Positions 32,417 to 44,066 of a stretch of DNA of 64,000 bases are shown here, one piece after another; positions within the stretch are counted from its first letter, which is position 1; each line of letters starts with the position of its first letter. Source of the DNA: Nitratiruptor sp. SB155-2 (lineage in GTDB: Bacteria; Campylobacterota; Campylobacteria; Campylobacterales; Nitratiruptoraceae). The notes beneath the pieces are model-generated. The model made no database searches and was not told the origin of the DNA. It was given only the letters and a program-made list of their open reading frames with translations. The DNA lies in NCBI RefSeq assembly GCF_000010325.1, contig NC_009662.1, forward strand, positions 1,322,501-1,386,500, written 5' to 3'. Both the position numbers and the translations under genes were made by a program.

Positions 32417-34226
32417 AAAGTTACAAGCATTACCCGATGCTCCTGGCGTGTACCAATATTTTGATCAAAATGGGCGCCTGCTGTATGTCGGCAAAGCAAA
32501 AAGCCTCAAAAAAAGGGTGAAAAGCTATTTTCGATTTTCACCTGCACTCACTCCGGCACCAAATCTCTCTCCAAGAATCTTTAAAATGATTCATGAAACA
32601 AAAAATTTGGAATATATTGTTGTCGAGAGCGAAAACGATGCGCTTATATTGGAAAACTCTCTTATCAAACAGCTTAAACCAAAATACAATATCTTGCTGC
32701 GGGATGATAAAACTTATCCCTATCTCTACGTAGATTTCAATGAAACTTTTCCTCGAATCAAGCTGACACGAAAAGTTATCCGGGGAAGCAATATCAGATA
32801 TTTTGGTCCTTTTCCATCTGCGGCAAAAGAGATTATGGACTCTTTGTACGAACTCTTTCCTCTCGTTCAAAAAGAGAGTTGCATCAAAGGGAAAAAAGCG
32901 TGTCTTTTTTATCAGATGAAGAGATGTTTGGCACCATGTGAAGGCAAAGTCACTCCAAAGGAGTATGCACAAATCTTAGATGAAGCGATTTTTCATCTCA
33001 AAGATAAACAGAAACTTATTGAAAAACTGCAAAACAAGATGCAGGAGTATGCTGAACAACTGCGATTTGAAGAAGCTGCCAGTCTTAGAGACAGAATAAA
33101 AAAAATAGAATCTGTACAGATCCAAAGCGGGATCGATTTTGCAAAAATGGAAAATCTCGATATTTTTGCTGTCGAAGAGGATGAGAAGCAAGCGGTGTTG
33201 GTGCGACTTTTTATGCGGGAAGGGAAAGTCATTTCAAGCAGTTCGACACTCTACCACATCGATAAAGAGAAGGGCTTTGATAGATCCGAAGCGTACAAAA
33301 GAGCCCTTTTAGAGTTTTATCAAAACCAAACGCCTCTGACAGCCTCACGAATCATCGTAGCACACGATTTTAGCGATAGAGACTCTGTCCAAAACTATTT
33401 GAGTAAAAAATTTGGTAAAAAGATCACCGTTCAACATCCTTTACGGGGAGAGAAACGAAAAATCGCCAATTTGGCACTGCTCAACGCTAAAGAGCTTTTG
33501 AAAAAGAGAAAGAATCAAAATCGTATCGAAGATATAATCAAATCCTATTTTCATCTACAACACTCCCCGTACAGAATTGAAGCATTTGACAATTCCCATA
33601 TCAGTGGCTCCAATCCTGTTGGTGCGATGGTCGTATATGAAAATGGCAAGTTTGTCAAATCCGATTATAGACACTATACGCTCCATCATAAAGATGAATA
33701 TGCCCAGATGAAAGAGCTCCTTACAAGAAGATGTGAAAGTTTTGCAAAAAATCCGCCACCTGACTTGTGGATAATTGATGGGGGAGAAACATTAAGACAA
33801 CTAGCGGTAGATATCCTGCAGAGCCATGGTGTGGGTATAGATGTTATCGCCATAGCAAAAGAGAAACACGATGCGAAGGCGCATCGCGCCAAAGGTAAGG
33901 CGAAAGATATTCTCTATAGCGCCATGGGCGTTCATAAACTTTCACCAGTCGATGAAAAGTTACTCTTTTTTCAAAAAATAAGGGACGAAGCACATAGATT
34001 TGCTTTACAGTTTCATAGACAAAAACGACAAAAAGAGTCTAAATTAGTAGAGTTACTACAAATCGATGGTATCGGTGAAGCTACACTGAAAAAATTGCTT
34101 CATTTTTACGGCACCTTTGAAAGGATTAAAAAAAGCGATTTTGAAGAATTGAAACAGCTCGTGGGAGAAAAAACAGCGCAAAAGATTCTCGAACATTTCT
34201 CTAAGCATGATTTAAATTTGTTATGA
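32400..34226 (+). CDS. uvrC: UvrABC system protein C
   Basis: UvrC makes both incisions around DNA lesions. The 608-residue protein has the GIY-YIG nuclease (PGVYQYFDQNGRLLYVGKAK; SLKKRVKSYF), a UVR helix pair at about 205-235 (LRFEEAASLRDRIKKIE), the RNase H-like C-terminal nuclease with EAFDNSHISGSNPVGAMVVY and DLWIIDGG, and tandem helix-hairpin-helix motifs (LLQIDGIGEATLKKLLHFYG). It follows the DUF721-like gene with an overlap. Confidence 0.96.
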   Translation: MQRLIEKLQALPDAPGVYQYFDQNGRLLYVGKAKSLKKRVKSYFRFSPALTPAPNLSPRIFKMIHETKNLEYIVVESENDALILENSLIKQLKPKYNILLRDDKTYPYLYVDFNETFPRIKLTRKVIRGSNIRYFGPFPSAAKEIMDSLYELFPLVQKESCIKGKKACLFYQMKRCLAPCEGKVTPKEYAQILDEAIFHLKDKQKLIEKLQNKMQEYAEQLRFEEAASLRDRIKKIESVQIQSGIDFAKMENLDIFAVEEDEKQAVLVRLFMREGKVISSSSTLYHIDKEKGFDRSEAYKRALLEFYQNQTPLTASRIIVAHDFSDRDSVQNYLSKKFGKKITVQHPLRGEKRKIANLALLNAKELLKKRKNQNRIEDIIKSYFHLQHSPYRIEAFDNSHISGSNPVGAMVVYENGKFVKSDYRHYTLHHKDEYAQMKELLTRRCESFAKNPPPDLWIIDGGETLRQLAVDILQSHGVGIDVIAIAKEKHDAKAHRAKGKAKDILYSAMGVHKLSPVDEKLLFFQKIRDEAHRFALQFHRQKRQKESKLVELLQIDGIGEATLKKLLHFYGTFERIKKSDFEELKQLVGEKTAQKILEHFSKHDLNLL

Positions 34227-34306
34227 TAAAGTTTGTTTAATATTTATTTTTCAGTAATCCGATAGCGACTTATACTCCGTTTGATAATATATATAAAGGA
34301 TTGTAC

Positions 34307-36148
34307 GTGCTTTTGTACGACAATAAAAGACAGCTGGTAGCAATTGATGAAAAAATTTTGGAAGTAACTGGTTTTGAAACAACTCAAGATCTTTTTAACA
34401 AGGTCGATGACATCGCCGAACTATTCGTCAATAGACCCGGATATGTTTATAAATTTCAAAACTTTTCCTGGATAGATTATGTGCTGTACAATCCGACAAA
34501 AACCCATTTCGCAATCATTGAAACCAAAAGAGGCGGGATAGAAGTACAGATCGATATCCATACCCTTTTAAATAGATCCGGTGAAATTGCTTTTTTTTGT
34601 ATCGATCTGATCCCTGAACAATTCAGTGAGGAGTTTGGGAGTTTTCAAAAGTCACAATCTACTGTTGCTGTATCTCCTGCACAAACAACTCTCGAAAATG
34701 CAGCAATTATCGATTCATCCAAAGAGATCGAACCACTTCAGCCGCAAGATTTGGATAAGCAAAAGATGCCTCCAAGTGAAACAACAAACATTTCCGATAC
34801 CAAATCACCATCTGCACCCTTACAAGAAGAGAAAATTGAACTTATAAATGAAGATGAAGACAAAGATGAAAGTTTCCAAATTCTCTCAAATGAAGATCTT
34901 ATTCATGAAACGGCTCCAAAACCGATTGTTGTAGAAAACGAAGAAAACGTTAACGATGAACCGCCAATTCTACATCATTCCATGGATGAACCCTATACCC
35001 TTTTCGATGAAGAGACATCGCAAATACAAACCAAAGAAGAACAAAGTGAAGCTGAAACATTTTCTACCCAGCTGGTAGAGAAGAGTTCTATTCCATATAA
35101 TATCCACGATGTCGCCAATGAATTAGAGATTGATGAGTCTCTTTTGCGTGAATTGATCGATGAATTCATTGAGCAGGCGTATGAGCTGCGTCTAGAAATC
35201 TATAAATCCATTCAAAACTACAATTTTGAAAAACTTTCACAACTACTTCATAAAATCAGAGGTGCTGCAAATAATTTGCGGATAGGTGAAGCTGCTCAGT
35301 ATCTGCAATATTCAAAAGATGACGAAGACATCGAAAAAATAACCGAACAAGTTAATAAATTCTATTCCTTTTTGGATAGATTCGCGCAACAGTTCAACCC
35401 TGCGATATATAAAAAGTTCAATGAAGCCGAAATTCTCCAAGAAAATACAGCTTCACAACTTCCTTCACTTGAAAAAAATAAAAAAGAAGTTCCAAAAGAA
35501 AAAATCGAGGAACCAAGCATCTCTCAAAATCAAAAGATCGAAGATGATGATGTCGGTTTAGAAATAGCTATTGCCGCAGCAGATCTTGGCCTTGAAAAAG
35601 AGGAAGTGCAACAGTTTATCGAAGAATATATTCAAGAGGTCATTAAGCAAGAAACCATGTTATATACCCTTTTAAAAAATAGCAAAATCGATGAGTTCAG
35701 AAAGAATATTCATAAATTAAAAGGCACCGCAGCCAATCTCAGGTTACAAAAAATTGAAAAAATTCTTGGCAAACTTATGCAAGAAGATGATATAGAATCA
35801 ATGGAACAGCTTTTAATAGATTTTTTTGATAGAATTATTACGATCGGTCAAAATCTTGGTATGAATATCTTTAAAAAAATCCTTGAAATAAAAGCAAATA
35901 GTCTAGGACTTGATGTTGCTACCTATAAAGAGTTTTTGACAGAGTTTCGAAATGATTTACAAGCACTCTATAATCTTCCCGACAATGAAGCTTTGAAAAA
36001 ATTAAAAACCTTGCAAAAAATAGCCAAACAGCTCTATCTTCCATCAATAGAATCTCAGATTGAACAGATGATACAAACAAAACATATCGATCCTAAAGAT
36101 ATCGATCGTATACTTGAACAAATCAATAGCTTTTTGAAGGATGCATAG
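34307..36148 (+). CDS. Protein with two histidine phosphotransfer (HPt) domains
   Basis: A 613-residue cytoplasmic protein. I start at GTG 34307, six bases after AAAGGA; a TTG two codons earlier is too close. Residues 1-115 form an unknown folded domain and 120-255 an acidic, disordered linker. Two HPt domains follow with phospho-accepting His315 (LLHKIRGAANNLR) and His469 (IHKLKGTAANLR). The last 100 residues are helical. It would pass phosphate between kinase and regulators, and its neighbours are a hybrid kinase and a CheY-like protein. The stop overlaps the next start. Confidence 0.8.
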   Translation: MLLYDNKRQLVAIDEKILEVTGFETTQDLFNKVDDIAELFVNRPGYVYKFQNFSWIDYVLYNPTKTHFAIIETKRGGIEVQIDIHTLLNRSGEIAFFCIDLIPEQFSEEFGSFQKSQSTVAVSPAQTTLENAAIIDSSKEIEPLQPQDLDKQKMPPSETTNISDTKSPSAPLQEEKIELINEDEDKDESFQILSNEDLIHETAPKPIVVENEENVNDEPPILHHSMDEPYTLFDEETSQIQTKEEQSEAETFSTQLVEKSSIPYNIHDVANELEIDESLLRELIDEFIEQAYELRLEIYKSIQNYNFEKLSQLLHKIRGAANNLRIGEAAQYLQYSKDDEDIEKITEQVNKFYSFLDRFAQQFNPAIYKKFNEAEILQENTASQLPSLEKNKKEVPKEKIEEPSISQNQKIEDDDVGLEIAIAAADLGLEKEEVQQFIEEYIQEVIKQETMLYTLLKNSKIDEFRKNIHKLKGTAANLRLQKIEKILGKLMQEDDIESMEQLLIDFFDRIITIGQNLGMNIFKKILEIKANSLGLDVATYKEFLTEFRNDLQALYNLPDNEALKKLKTLQKIAKQLYLPSIESQIEQMIQTKHIDPKDIDRILEQINSFLKDA

Positions 36149-36555
36149 TGAAAAGATTCGTTTTTTGTGTAATTGTAGCACTCTCATTTACTTGGGCTTC
36201 GAGTTTTTCCGAAGGTATACAAGCATTTAAACAGCAAAACTACAAAGAGGCTCTGGAGTTATTGAAAGAGGCCTATTATGACGATGATGCTATCAACGCA
36301 GGCTATTTCCTTGGCAAAATATATTTAAATGGTCTGGGAGGAATCAAACCAGATATCAACATGGCGGAAACTTTTTTGAAAGCGGCAGCAGATTCAGGAA
36401 ATGTCCGTGCACAGTGCCTCATGGCACAAGTGTATGCAGAAAAATACCATAATTTGGCAAAAGCTGAAAAGATCATCAAAGAAAACAGCGTACCTGATTG
36501 CAAAGAAGTAGCCAAGAAACTTCAAGAACTGAAAAAAAATAAAAACAACAAATAA
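36148..36555 (+). CDS. Periplasmic Sel1/TPR-like repeat protein
   Basis: A 135-residue protein with GTG start overlapping the upstream stop by one base. A signal peptide ([18 protein letters not shown]) is followed by a TPR-like helix pair ([20 protein letters not shown]) and Sel1-type repeats ([39 protein letters not shown]). It sits between the HPt protein and the sensor kinase, so it may be a periplasmic partner of the kinase sensor domain; that is context only. Confidence 0.75.
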   Translation: MKRFVFCVIVALSFTWASSFSEGIQAFKQQNYKEALELLKEAYYDDDAINAGYFLGKIYLNGLGGIKPDINMAETFLKAAADSGNVRAQCLMAQVYAEKYHNLAKAEKIIKENSVPDCKEVAKKLQELKKNKNNK

Positions 36556-36566
36556 AGGATAATGGT

Positions 36567-39500
36567 ATGGGATTGAAAAATAGACTCAGACTGATCAGTT
36601 TGATACCGATCTTGCTCCTTTTGATTGTATCCTCTTACGTGGTGTATACTTCATATCAGCAGTACAATCAAACAAATCAATTGAAAACTCGCATCACAAT
36701 CAACAAATCGCTCGAATCATTAATGAAAGAGATTGCAAAAGAGCGGGGCATGACCTCCATTTTTTTAGGAAGCAATGGGAAAAAGCTCAAATCCTCACTC
36801 AAAGCACAACGAAAAGTTGTTGATAAAAAATTTGCAGAGCTACACACTTTAGCCACAACCTATCCTAAGCTTTCAAAAGAATTAAAACCGATATTAGCTG
36901 CTGCGAAAATGTTACCTAATATCAGAAAGCAGATAGATTCTCTTTCAATAGACTATAAAAAAGCCTTTTTCGACTTTTATACCAAGTCCCTCAACCAACC
37001 TATCTACTATTTAATCTCTAAAGTCAGCAACTATTCACTCAACCCTGAAATAACTTCGTACATCGCCAACTACTTACTTTTTGTAAATTCTAAAGAGTAC
37101 TCTGGATTGGAACGGGGTTTCCTTTCTTATGTATTAACGAAGTACATTCCTATGAATGACGAGTATCTCAAAGAGTGGATGAAACTACTGGGAAAAGCGG
37201 ATGGCTTTTTGAGTTTCAACGTTTCAAACCAAAAGGTACAAAAACAGCTTGAAAGGATTTTACAGTCAGAAGATGTACAAGAAGTTTTAGAAGATGTTAT
37301 GCAAAGTCGTGTTGAAATCGATAGAGCAGTCAATGATGGTTTATATCCTGTAGATCCGACATTATGGTTCAACCTTCAATCAGAAAAAATCGACACGATC
37401 CAACAGCTAGAAACTATTCTAAAAAAACATATGCTCATCGCTATAGAAAATGTATCCAAACAAAATCTTTTGACCCTATTGATCGCTGCCGGCGTCTGGG
37501 CACTTTCATTAATCTTGGCTATCATCGGATTTTTGTTTGCTAGAGACATTACCGGCAACATCAAACGACTCGAGTCTATTTTACGAAAAGTTGCCGAAGC
37601 AGAATCCATCAAAGACGAAAAAACAGAGGAAATAGAGTCCAAAATCAATCTCGATACGACGCAAGGTATCAATGCCGCTTACGAACTTTTGGAAACGGCG
37701 CTTAAAAAAGCGCAAGATGCAAAAACGGCCGCCGAAGAGGCAAGCCATGCAAAAAGTATGTTCCTTGCCAATATGTCACATGAGATTAGAACACCACTCA
37801 ATGGTATCATAGGTTTTACCGATCTTTTGAAAAACACCGAATTAACTCCTGAACAAAGAGAATTCGTCAATATCATTGAAAAGAGTTCTGAAAACCTTCT
37901 TGAGATCATCAACGCAATCTTGGATCTATCGAAAATTGAAAGCAAAAAGATCGAAATCGAAAATATTGTCTTCAATCCAATCGAAGAGTTCGAAAACGCG
38001 ATCGAAGTATACGCTCCAAGAGCTGCGGAAAAAGATATCAACTTTGCGCTTTTCGTAGATCCTCATCTCAACAAACCTCTCAAAGGCGATCCTACAAAAA
38101 TCAAAGAGGTTCTTATCAACCTTATAAGCAATGCCATCAAGTTTACTGACAGAGGGGGTAATGTAACCGTAGAGATACGAAAAGTCAAAGAGTACAACGA
38201 AAGAGCCGAAATATATTTCGAGGTACGCGACACAGGAATCGGTATTCCTGAAGATAAACAGAAGCAGATTTTTGAAGCATTTTCGCAAGCCGATTCAAGC
38301 GTTACAAGGAAATTTGGAGGAACAGGACTTGGCCTAACCATCTCCAGTGAATTCATCAAACTCATGGGAGGGCGGCTCAACCTTGAAAGTGAAGTTGGAA
38401 AAGGGACAAAATTTTTCTTTACACTAGTCCTTGAAGAAGTTCCGGCACTGACAGAATCATTGGAAAACAGATTCAATGGTATACGAGTGGCATATTATAT
38501 AAAAAGCAACATGCCAAAAGATCAAGATCTTTTCATTAAAGAGTACTTGCAATATCTTGGAGCAAAATTCGTTGTTTTTGAAAATCTCAAAGAACTGATC
38601 AACCATAAATCCAACTATGATTTTACTATGATAGACTATGACTATATCAATGAAAATAGCTTAAAGAATTTCTTCGTACGGGACATCCCTGTGGCATTGG
38701 TTACGAAAGTAACATATAAGAAAAAAGTGGAAGGCTTTGCCAATCAACTTATGAAACTGCTCTTTGAACCAGTCAACTATACAAAAACTGTGCAGACACT
38801 CAAAGAGTATATAGAAAACTATAAGTCCAAAATAGAGTCTAGCGAACAAGAAACATTGGAGTTTACCGGTGATGAAAAACTTGCGGCTAAAGCGTTAGTA
38901 GCCGAAGACAACACCATTAATCAAAAACTGATTAAAAAAACGTTGGAGGATCTTGGTTTAACGGTAGATTTGGCAAACAATGGGCTAGAGGCTTTTGAAA
39001 AAAGAAAAAATGGAGACTATGACATCATATTCATGGATATCCAGATGCCTATCATGGATGGCGTAGAGGCAACACATGAGATATTGGAATATGAAGAGGA
39101 GAGCAATCAGCCACATATCCCTATCATTGCACTCACCGCTCATGCACTGAAAGGGGATCGTGAACGCTACATCAATGAAGGTATGGACGAGTACATCACA
39201 AAACCTCTTATCAAAAATGAGTTAGTGGCCATTTTGAAAAAATTCCTTAAAGACAAAATAGTAACTTCAAAGCAGTCCAAGCAGGATCTACAGCCTCAAA
39301 CAGAACACAAAGAAGAAAAAACCGATGTAGTCGAAGTCAAAAAGAAACCGATTCTCATATGCAAAAAGACAAATCTTGAAGCAAAACTTCTTAGCAAATT
39401 TGTTGAAGATCTTGACTTCGAACCTGTGGCAACCTCTGACTTTGAAAGCTGCTATGAAAAAATGCAAAGTGGAGATTATGCAGCCGCAATGATAGATTAT

Positions 39501-39701
39501 GATTTTGAAAACTTTGATTATGAAAAACTAAAATCATTGAAAAATCAAACGGGCCTTAAACTTGTTCTTTTTGCCGAAGATCATGAGAATGTACAAGATC
39601 CAGAAGATATTTTTGATATTATTTACGATGACATAGTCAATAAAGCAAAAGTTGCTCTTATTTTAGAAAAACTCGATCTCACTAAAGGTGTTACGGTATG
39701 A
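36567..39701 (+). CDS. NIT-domain hybrid sensor histidine kinase
   Basis: A 1044-residue inner-membrane kinase. TM1 is at about 11-28. A periplasmic NIT (nitrate/nitrite sensing) domain (about 40-290) has [22 protein letters not shown]2 is at about 300-325. HisKA has phospho-His405 ([19 protein letters not shown]), and HATPase has [29 protein letters not shown] and [14 protein letters not shown] degenerate receiver at about 635-755 is followed by a true receiver with Asp824 ([18 protein letters not shown]) and a second degenerate one from about 925 ([14 protein letters not shown]). The ligand may be nitrate, nitrite or another small anion. It overlaps the response regulator gene by 4 bp. Confidence 0.88.
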   Translation: MGLKNRLRLISLIPILLLLIVSSYVVYTSYQQYNQTNQLKTRITINKSLESLMKEIAKERGMTSIFLGSNGKKLKSSLKAQRKVVDKKFAELHTLATTYPKLSKELKPILAAAKMLPNIRKQIDSLSIDYKKAFFDFYTKSLNQPIYYLISKVSNYSLNPEITSYIANYLLFVNSKEYSGLERGFLSYVLTKYIPMNDEYLKEWMKLLGKADGFLSFNVSNQKVQKQLERILQSEDVQEVLEDVMQSRVEIDRAVNDGLYPVDPTLWFNLQSEKIDTIQQLETILKKHMLIAIENVSKQNLLTLLIAAGVWALSLILAIIGFLFARDITGNIKRLESILRKVAEAESIKDEKTEEIESKINLDTTQGINAAYELLETALKKAQDAKTAAEEASHAKSMFLANMSHEIRTPLNGIIGFTDLLKNTELTPEQREFVNIIEKSSENLLEIINAILDLSKIESKKIEIENIVFNPIEEFENAIEVYAPRAAEKDINFALFVDPHLNKPLKGDPTKIKEVLINLISNAIKFTDRGGNVTVEIRKVKEYNERAEIYFEVRDTGIGIPEDKQKQIFEAFSQADSSVTRKFGGTGLGLTISSEFIKLMGGRLNLESEVGKGTKFFFTLVLEEVPALTESLENRFNGIRVAYYIKSNMPKDQDLFIKEYLQYLGAKFVVFENLKELINHKSNYDFTMIDYDYINENSLKNFFVRDIPVALVTKVTYKKKVEGFANQLMKLLFEPVNYTKTVQTLKEYIENYKSKIESSEQETLEFTGDEKLAAKALVAEDNTINQKLIKKTLEDLGLTVDLANNGLEAFEKRKNGDYDIIFMDIQMPIMDGVEATHEILEYEEESNQPHIPIIALTAHALKGDRERYINEGMDEYITKPLIKNELVAILKKFLKDKIVTSKQSKQDLQPQTEHKEEKTDVVEVKKKPILICKKTNLEAKLLSKFVEDLDFEPVATSDFESCYEKMQSGDYAAAMIDYDFENFDYEKLKSLKNQTGLKLVLFAEDHENVQDPEDIFDIIYDDIVNKAKVALILEKLDLTKGVTV

Positions 39702-40072
39702 AAAAGATAAAGATTTTGGTAGTTGATGACGATTTTATCAATTTGAAACTACTGAAAACAATGATGATGAAGCAAGATTTCGTCGAAGAGGTTTATGAAG
39801 CAAAAAACGGTATCGAAGCAATCGATATTTTAAGAGACCAAAAAGATATCAATATCGTTTTACTCGATATCATCATGCCAATGATGGATGGTCTAGAGAC
39901 TTTGAAAATCATGCGCTCAGATGAGGAACTGAAGGATATTCCGGTTATTGTATTAACGACTGATGAAACGAAAAAAAGCGAAGCACTAAGTCTTGGTGCA
40001 AATGACTTTGTAAACAAACCCATTCGTGAACAACAGCTTATCGAAAAGATAAAAACATTCACTCAGCTTTAA
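39698..40072 (+). CDS. CheY-like single-domain response regulator
   Basis: A 124-residue receiver domain with no output domain. The acidic pocket is DDD (10-12), the phospho-Asp is D57 ([18 protein letters not shown]), the Thr switch is [10 protein letters not shown], and the Lys is in FVNKPIRE. It probably receives phosphate from the hybrid kinase or the double-HPt protein upstream and acts by protein contact. It ends the phosphorelay operon, with a bidirectional terminator next to it. Confidence 0.9.
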   Translation: MKKIKILVVDDDFINLKLLKTMMMKQDFVEEVYEAKNGIEAIDILRDQKDINIVLLDIIMPMMDGLETLKIMRSDEELKDIPVIVLTTDETKKSEALSLGANDFVNKPIREQQLIEKIKTFTQL

Positions 40073-40101
40073 AAAGAGGCGTTTAGATTATCGCCTCTTT
40101 T
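40072..40101. terminator. Bidirectional terminator between the response regulator and lon
   Basis: AAAAGAGGCG (40072-40081) pairs perfectly with CGCCTCTTTT (40092-40101) around a 10-base loop, giving A/U tracts on both strands. It overlaps the last codons of lon. Confidence 0.85.
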
Positions 40102-42500
40102 AGAACTTCTTCAATACTTGAAACAGGAACTATATCCATACTATTCAGAACTTCAGCCGGAATCTCATCTAAGTCTCTATCATAATTTTTTCTGGGAATC
40201 AAAACTTTTTTGATTTTCGCTTTATAGGCAGCAATCAACTTTTCCTTGAGTCCTCCTATAGGCAGAACCCTACCGGTCAATGTGAGTTCGCCTGTCATAG
40301 CCACATCGTTTCGTACTCTTCTTCCACTCAGAAGTGAAGCGATTGAAGTAGCCATGGTAATCCCGGCACTCGGTCCATCTTTTGGTGTCGCTCCTTCTGG
40401 AATATGAAGATGGATATCATAGCGTCTGTACACTTCGCTTGGATCGACTTTTATCTTCTCTTCTCTCTCTTTTGCCGTTTTTGGTATCACTTCTTGATCA
40501 ATCTCGATTTTTCCCTGATCGATGAGCACTTTAACAACGCTGTAGGCGATACGAGCCGACTCTTTCATCACATCACCAAGGCTTCCAGTAAGCTGCAGGC
40601 CGCCTTTGCCTTTTATTTTTATAGATTCTATCTTTAAGACATCGCCTCCGACAGCAGTCCATGCAAGACCATTGACAACGCCGATTTGTGGTTCTTTTTC
40701 GATCGCTTCGATTTCAAAAACCGGTTTTTCCAGATATTTATTGAGATTTTTCAATGAGACCGAAACTTTATGGAGATCCGGGTTTTCCAACAACTCTTTT
40801 GCCGCTTTTCGTACGATATCGGCTATCCGCCTTCGCAGATTCCTCACTCCGGCCTCTCTTGTGTACTTTTCTATAATAGCTTCAAGAGCCGGCTTGGAAA
40901 TGGAAAGTTCACTTCGTTTCAAACCATGTTTTTTGATCTCTTGAGGTATGAGATATCTTTTTGCGATTTCTAGTTTCTCGTTTGGCGTATAGGAGCTTAG
41001 AAAAATGAACTCCATTCTATCTCTTAAAGGTGCCGGAATATAGCCGATATCGTTTGCTGTAGCGATGAATATAACATTGCTCAAATCTATACTGAAATTG
41101 AGATAGTAGTCTCTAAAATGCGTATTTTGCTCAGGATCCAAAATCTCTAAGAGTACAGAGGTGGGGTCTCCTCTCATACTACGCCCAACTTTGTCAATTT
41201 CATCGAGAACCATCACCGGGTCCATCTCTTTTGCATCGATCAGTCCTTGGACAATCCGTCCGGGCATTGCGCCGATATATGTTCGTCTGTGTCCTCGAAG
41301 TTCGCTCACATCTTCCAAACCGCCAAGGGCGATTCGAACCAATGGACGTTTTAAAGCCGTTGCTATAGAGTTCGCAAGACTAGTCTTTCCGATCCCCGGA
41401 GGTCCTGCAAAACAAAGAATCGCACCACTGCCCTTCTCTTTTTTTATCCCTCTTAGTTCCATAAGCTCTTTAACGGCAAAATACTCCACAATCCGCTCTT
41501 TAGGCTTTTCAAGTCCATAATGGTCTTTATCAAGCTCTCGCTCTACATCTTTGATATCGAGCTTTTTCTTAGAATACTTTCCAAAAGGAACTTCCAATAC
41601 CCAGTCCAAATAGGTCTGGATCACAACGGCTTCGGCACTGTCTGGATGCATCCTGGCATATCTGTCGATCTGCTTTTTGATCTCTTTGTAGGCTTCTTGA
41701 GTTAAAAAATCCTTTATTTTTTCAAGTTTTTGACGATACTCCTCAACCTCTTCCTCTTTTTGCGTATCTACACCAAGCTCTTTTTGGATCTGTTTGAGCT
41801 GCTCTTTGAGAAAATATTCTCTATTAGCCTGTTCGAGACGTGAGCTGACTTTACTTTTTATCTCACGCTGCAGCTTGCTCTGTTCGATCTCTTCCGTGAT
41901 AGCATCGATGAGAAGCATCAAACGCTTCTCCACATCCTCTTCCACAAACATCTCGTATGCACGCTCTTTTTTCAGTTTCAAAACAGAACTCACAAGATCG
42001 GCAATACGGTTTGGCTCATGATTCTCTTCAATCGTTTTTACAAGGTCTTGCGGGAATGAGCTATTGACATGAGCCAGTGTCTTAATCTTTTCTCGAAGAA
42101 CCTCAAGAAGCGCATCTACCTTGATTTCGTTGTAGGGTTTTGATTCGATGATGTCCACAACAGCTTGCATAGGAGCTTTGGAAACAGGCTCTAAAATCTT
42201 CCCTCTAGCAAGTCCTTGAAAAAGAAGTTTCACTCTGCCATCAGGCAAGCTCACTTTTCTCATAATGGATCCGATAACCCCTACCGGGTAGATCGCATCG
42301 AAATTTCTTTCTCCTTCGTGTCCCTCTTTCGATGGTGCTACAAGAATAAGACTGTTTTCTTGCAGCGCTTTTTCGGCTGCAGCAATGTTTGCTTCATCAT
42401 TGATAAATATCGGTGAAATCATGAATGGATATAAAAAGATATCATCTTCAACTATGACAGGAAGAGTTGTCGGAAAAGAGCTGTAATCACTTAAATTCAT
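40083..42500 (-). CDS. lon: ATP-dependent protease Lon
   Basis: Lon degrades misfolded and regulatory proteins. From the ATG with GGAGGG five bases upstream the protein is 805 residues (a GTG two codons earlier is less likely). It has an N-terminal LON substrate domain, a coiled coil ([20 protein letters not shown]), Walker [11 protein letters not shown], Walker [11 protein letters not shown], and the Ser-Lys dyad domain with [17 protein letters not shown] and [18 protein letters not shown]. Complete. bamD lies upstream on the same strand. Confidence 0.96.
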   Translation of the reverse strand: MNLSDYSSFPTTLPVIVEDDIFLYPFMISPIFINDEANIAAAEKALQENSLILVAPSKEGHEGERNFDAIYPVGVIGSIMRKVSLPDGRVKLLFQGLARGKILEPVSKAPMQAVVDIIESKPYNEIKVDALLEVLREKIKTLAHVNSSFPQDLVKTIEENHEPNRIADLVSSVLKLKKERAYEMFVEEDVEKRLMLLIDAITEEIEQSKLQREIKSKVSSRLEQANREYFLKEQLKQIQKELGVDTQKEEEVEEYRQKLEKIKDFLTQEAYKEIKKQIDRYARMHPDSAEAVVIQTYLDWVLEVPFGKYSKKKLDIKDVERELDKDHYGLEKPKERIVEYFAVKELMELRGIKKEKGSGAILCFAGPPGIGKTSLANSIATALKRPLVRIALGGLEDVSELRGHRRTYIGAMPGRIVQGLIDAKEMDPVMVLDEIDKVGRSMRGDPTSVLLEILDPEQNTHFRDYYLNFSIDLSNVIFIATANDIGYIPAPLRDRMEFIFLSSYTPNEKLEIAKRYLIPQEIKKHGLKRSELSISKPALEAIIEKYTREAGVRNLRRRIADIVRKAAKELLENPDLHKVSVSLKNLNKYLEKPVFEIEAIEKEPQIGVVNGLAWTAVGGDVLKIESIKIKGKGGLQLTGSLGDVMKESARIAYSVVKVLIDQGKIEIDQEVIPKTAKEREEKIKVDPSEVYRRYDIHLHIPEGATPKDGPSAGITMATSIASLLSGRRVRNDVAMTGELTLTGRVLPIGGLKEKLIAAYKAKIKKVLIPRKNYDRDLDEIPAEVLNSMDIVPVSSIEEVLKEAII

Positions 42501-42513
42501 TGCCACCCTCCCC

Positions 42514-43152
42514 TCACCAGTTTATGAGATAATCATACCAGTTTGTCGGCACATCAATCTCATTTTTTTTCAACCATGAGTGTTTAACCCGTTCTCGATA
42601 TATTTTCGCTGCTTTCATTTTCCCTCTTCTTTCGTAAAGTGCTACTATCTCTTCGTTTAATACATATTCGGCCATGTAGAGTTTTGTAAGCATAGTATCC
42701 ACCATAGGCATATACTCGTTTTCGATAAACTCTTTTTTGTAGCTTTCGGCTTCAGCTATGGTGTCTTGGAGGAGTTTTTGGTCACGGTTTATGTTTCTAA
42801 AGGCCAAAAAGGAGGCTTTGATTTTTAAAAACTTGGCAAATGCAACATTTTTATCATTCCCGTAACGTTTGATAAACTCATCAAGATAGTATTTTGCCAT
42901 CAAATACTCTTCGTTATCCATATGAGCCTGCGCCATGATAAGCATCGCTTCTTTGAGAAGTGGCGAGGAAAAGTGCTCGCTTTGCAGTGACGTAAAGTAT
43001 TCATCTGCCTTATCCAAATCGGAAGTACTGACATATCGAACCATCTTTTGATACCAGTAGATATCTGGCTTATTATATTCGCTTATATTTTTTGATGAAC
43101 ACCCAGCTAAAAGAAGTGCCAATGTAGCAATGCAAACAGCCTGTTTCTTCAT
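42514..43152 (-). CDS. bamD: Outer-membrane assembly lipoprotein BamD
   Basis: BamD is the TPR lipoprotein of the BAM complex that folds outer-membrane barrels. From ATG 43152 (GAGGG upstream) the 212-residue precursor starts [18 protein letters not shown] with the lipobox Cys18. TPR-like helices follow ([38 protein letters not shown]). A -10 TATAAT lies at 43178-43173. Seven extra codons upstream in the frame are not needed. It is divergent from proC. Confidence 0.85.
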   Translation of the reverse strand: MKKQAVCIATLALLLAGCSSKNISEYNKPDIYWYQKMVRYVSTSDLDKADEYFTSLQSEHFSSPLLKEAMLIMAQAHMDNEEYLMAKYYLDEFIKRYGNDKNVAFAKFLKIKASFLAFRNINRDQKLLQDTIAEAESYKKEFIENEYMPMVDTMLTKLYMAEYVLNEEIVALYERRGKMKAAKIYRERVKHSWLKKNEIDVPTNWYDYLINW

Positions 43153-43172
43153 AAACCCTCTTTTTTGCCCCA

Positions 43173-43178
43173 ATTATA
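43173..43178 (-). promoter_or_regulatory. -10 box of bamD
   Basis: TATAAT on the minus strand (43178-43173), 20 bases before the bamD ATG. No clear -35 is seen; T-rich sequence lies upstream, as usual in this phylum. Confidence 0.5.
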
Positions 43179-43222
43179 ACAAAAAAGTAAGAGTATGTTA
43201 CAATATATTTAAAGGAGTCTGT

Positions 43223-43957
43223 ATGGTTTCGATCATCGGTTATGGGGCTATGGCAAAAGCCATTTTGCAAGGCCTCTTGCGTCATGGCATCGAGGTTGAA
43301 TTGGTAGGAAGAGATAAAGAGAAACTACAAAAGATACAAAAAGAGTTTCATATACCAGTACAATCTCTTCAAGACTATGATATCACTGGCAAAACAGTCA
43401 TCCTAGCCATCAAACCGTACGCTTTGGAAGATGTGGCAAACCAAGTAAGTGGAAAAGCAGAACTTCTCATCTCCATACTCGCAGGCACTCCTATTAGTAC
43501 GCTACATAAAATCCCGGCGCAAAAATATGTTCGGGCCATGCCAAACATAGCAGCTATCAAACAAGCCTCCATCACGGCAATGACAGGAGATAAAGACGAA
43601 AGAGCAATCGAACTCATTGAAAAAATAGGAAAGGTGGTCTGGGTTGAAAGTGAAAAAGAGCTTGACATCGCTACGGCAATTGCCGGAAGCGGCCCGGCAT
43701 TTTTAGCCCTCGTGGCAGAAGCCATGGCAGATGGAGGAGTTCTGTGTGGACTAAAACGAGATATCGCTTATGGACTCGTATCTGGACTTTTTCAAAGCTA
43801 TGCCGCTATCAGCGAAGAGCATCCAGCTTTGATCAAAGACAAGGTCATGAGTCCAGCCGGTACGACCGCAGCAGGGTATAAAGCGTTGGAGGAAAATGGG
43901 GTTAGAAATGGCTTTATACAAAGCATACAAAAAGCTTTTGAAAAAACTAAAAAATAA
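43223..43957 (+). CDS. proC: Pyrroline-5-carboxylate reductase
   Basis: ProC reduces pyrroline-5-carboxylate to proline. From the ATG with AAAGGAG upstream the protein is 244 residues, somewhat short for the family. It has the Rossmann start VSIIGYGAMAKAILQGLL, VILAIKPYALEDVA, YVRAMPNIAA, and the signature GSGPAFLALVAEAMADGGV, then VMSPAGTTAAGYKALEENG. The open frame upstream of this ATG overlaps bamD and is not used. Confidence 0.92.
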   Translation: MVSIIGYGAMAKAILQGLLRHGIEVELVGRDKEKLQKIQKEFHIPVQSLQDYDITGKTVILAIKPYALEDVANQVSGKAELLISILAGTPISTLHKIPAQKYVRAMPNIAAIKQASITAMTGDKDERAIELIEKIGKVVWVESEKELDIATAIAGSGPAFLALVAEAMADGGVLCGLKRDIAYGLVSGLFQSYAAISEEHPALIKDKVMSPAGTTAAGYKALEENGVRNGFIQSIQKAFEKTKK

Positions 43958-44066
43958 AACCCTTTTTGAAGATTTTTTTCTTATTACTTAAGCTTAAATA
44001 AATTTATTTAATTTTATACTTGAAAATAGATGATATTTTCAAAATCATTATACAAAAGGATACAAA

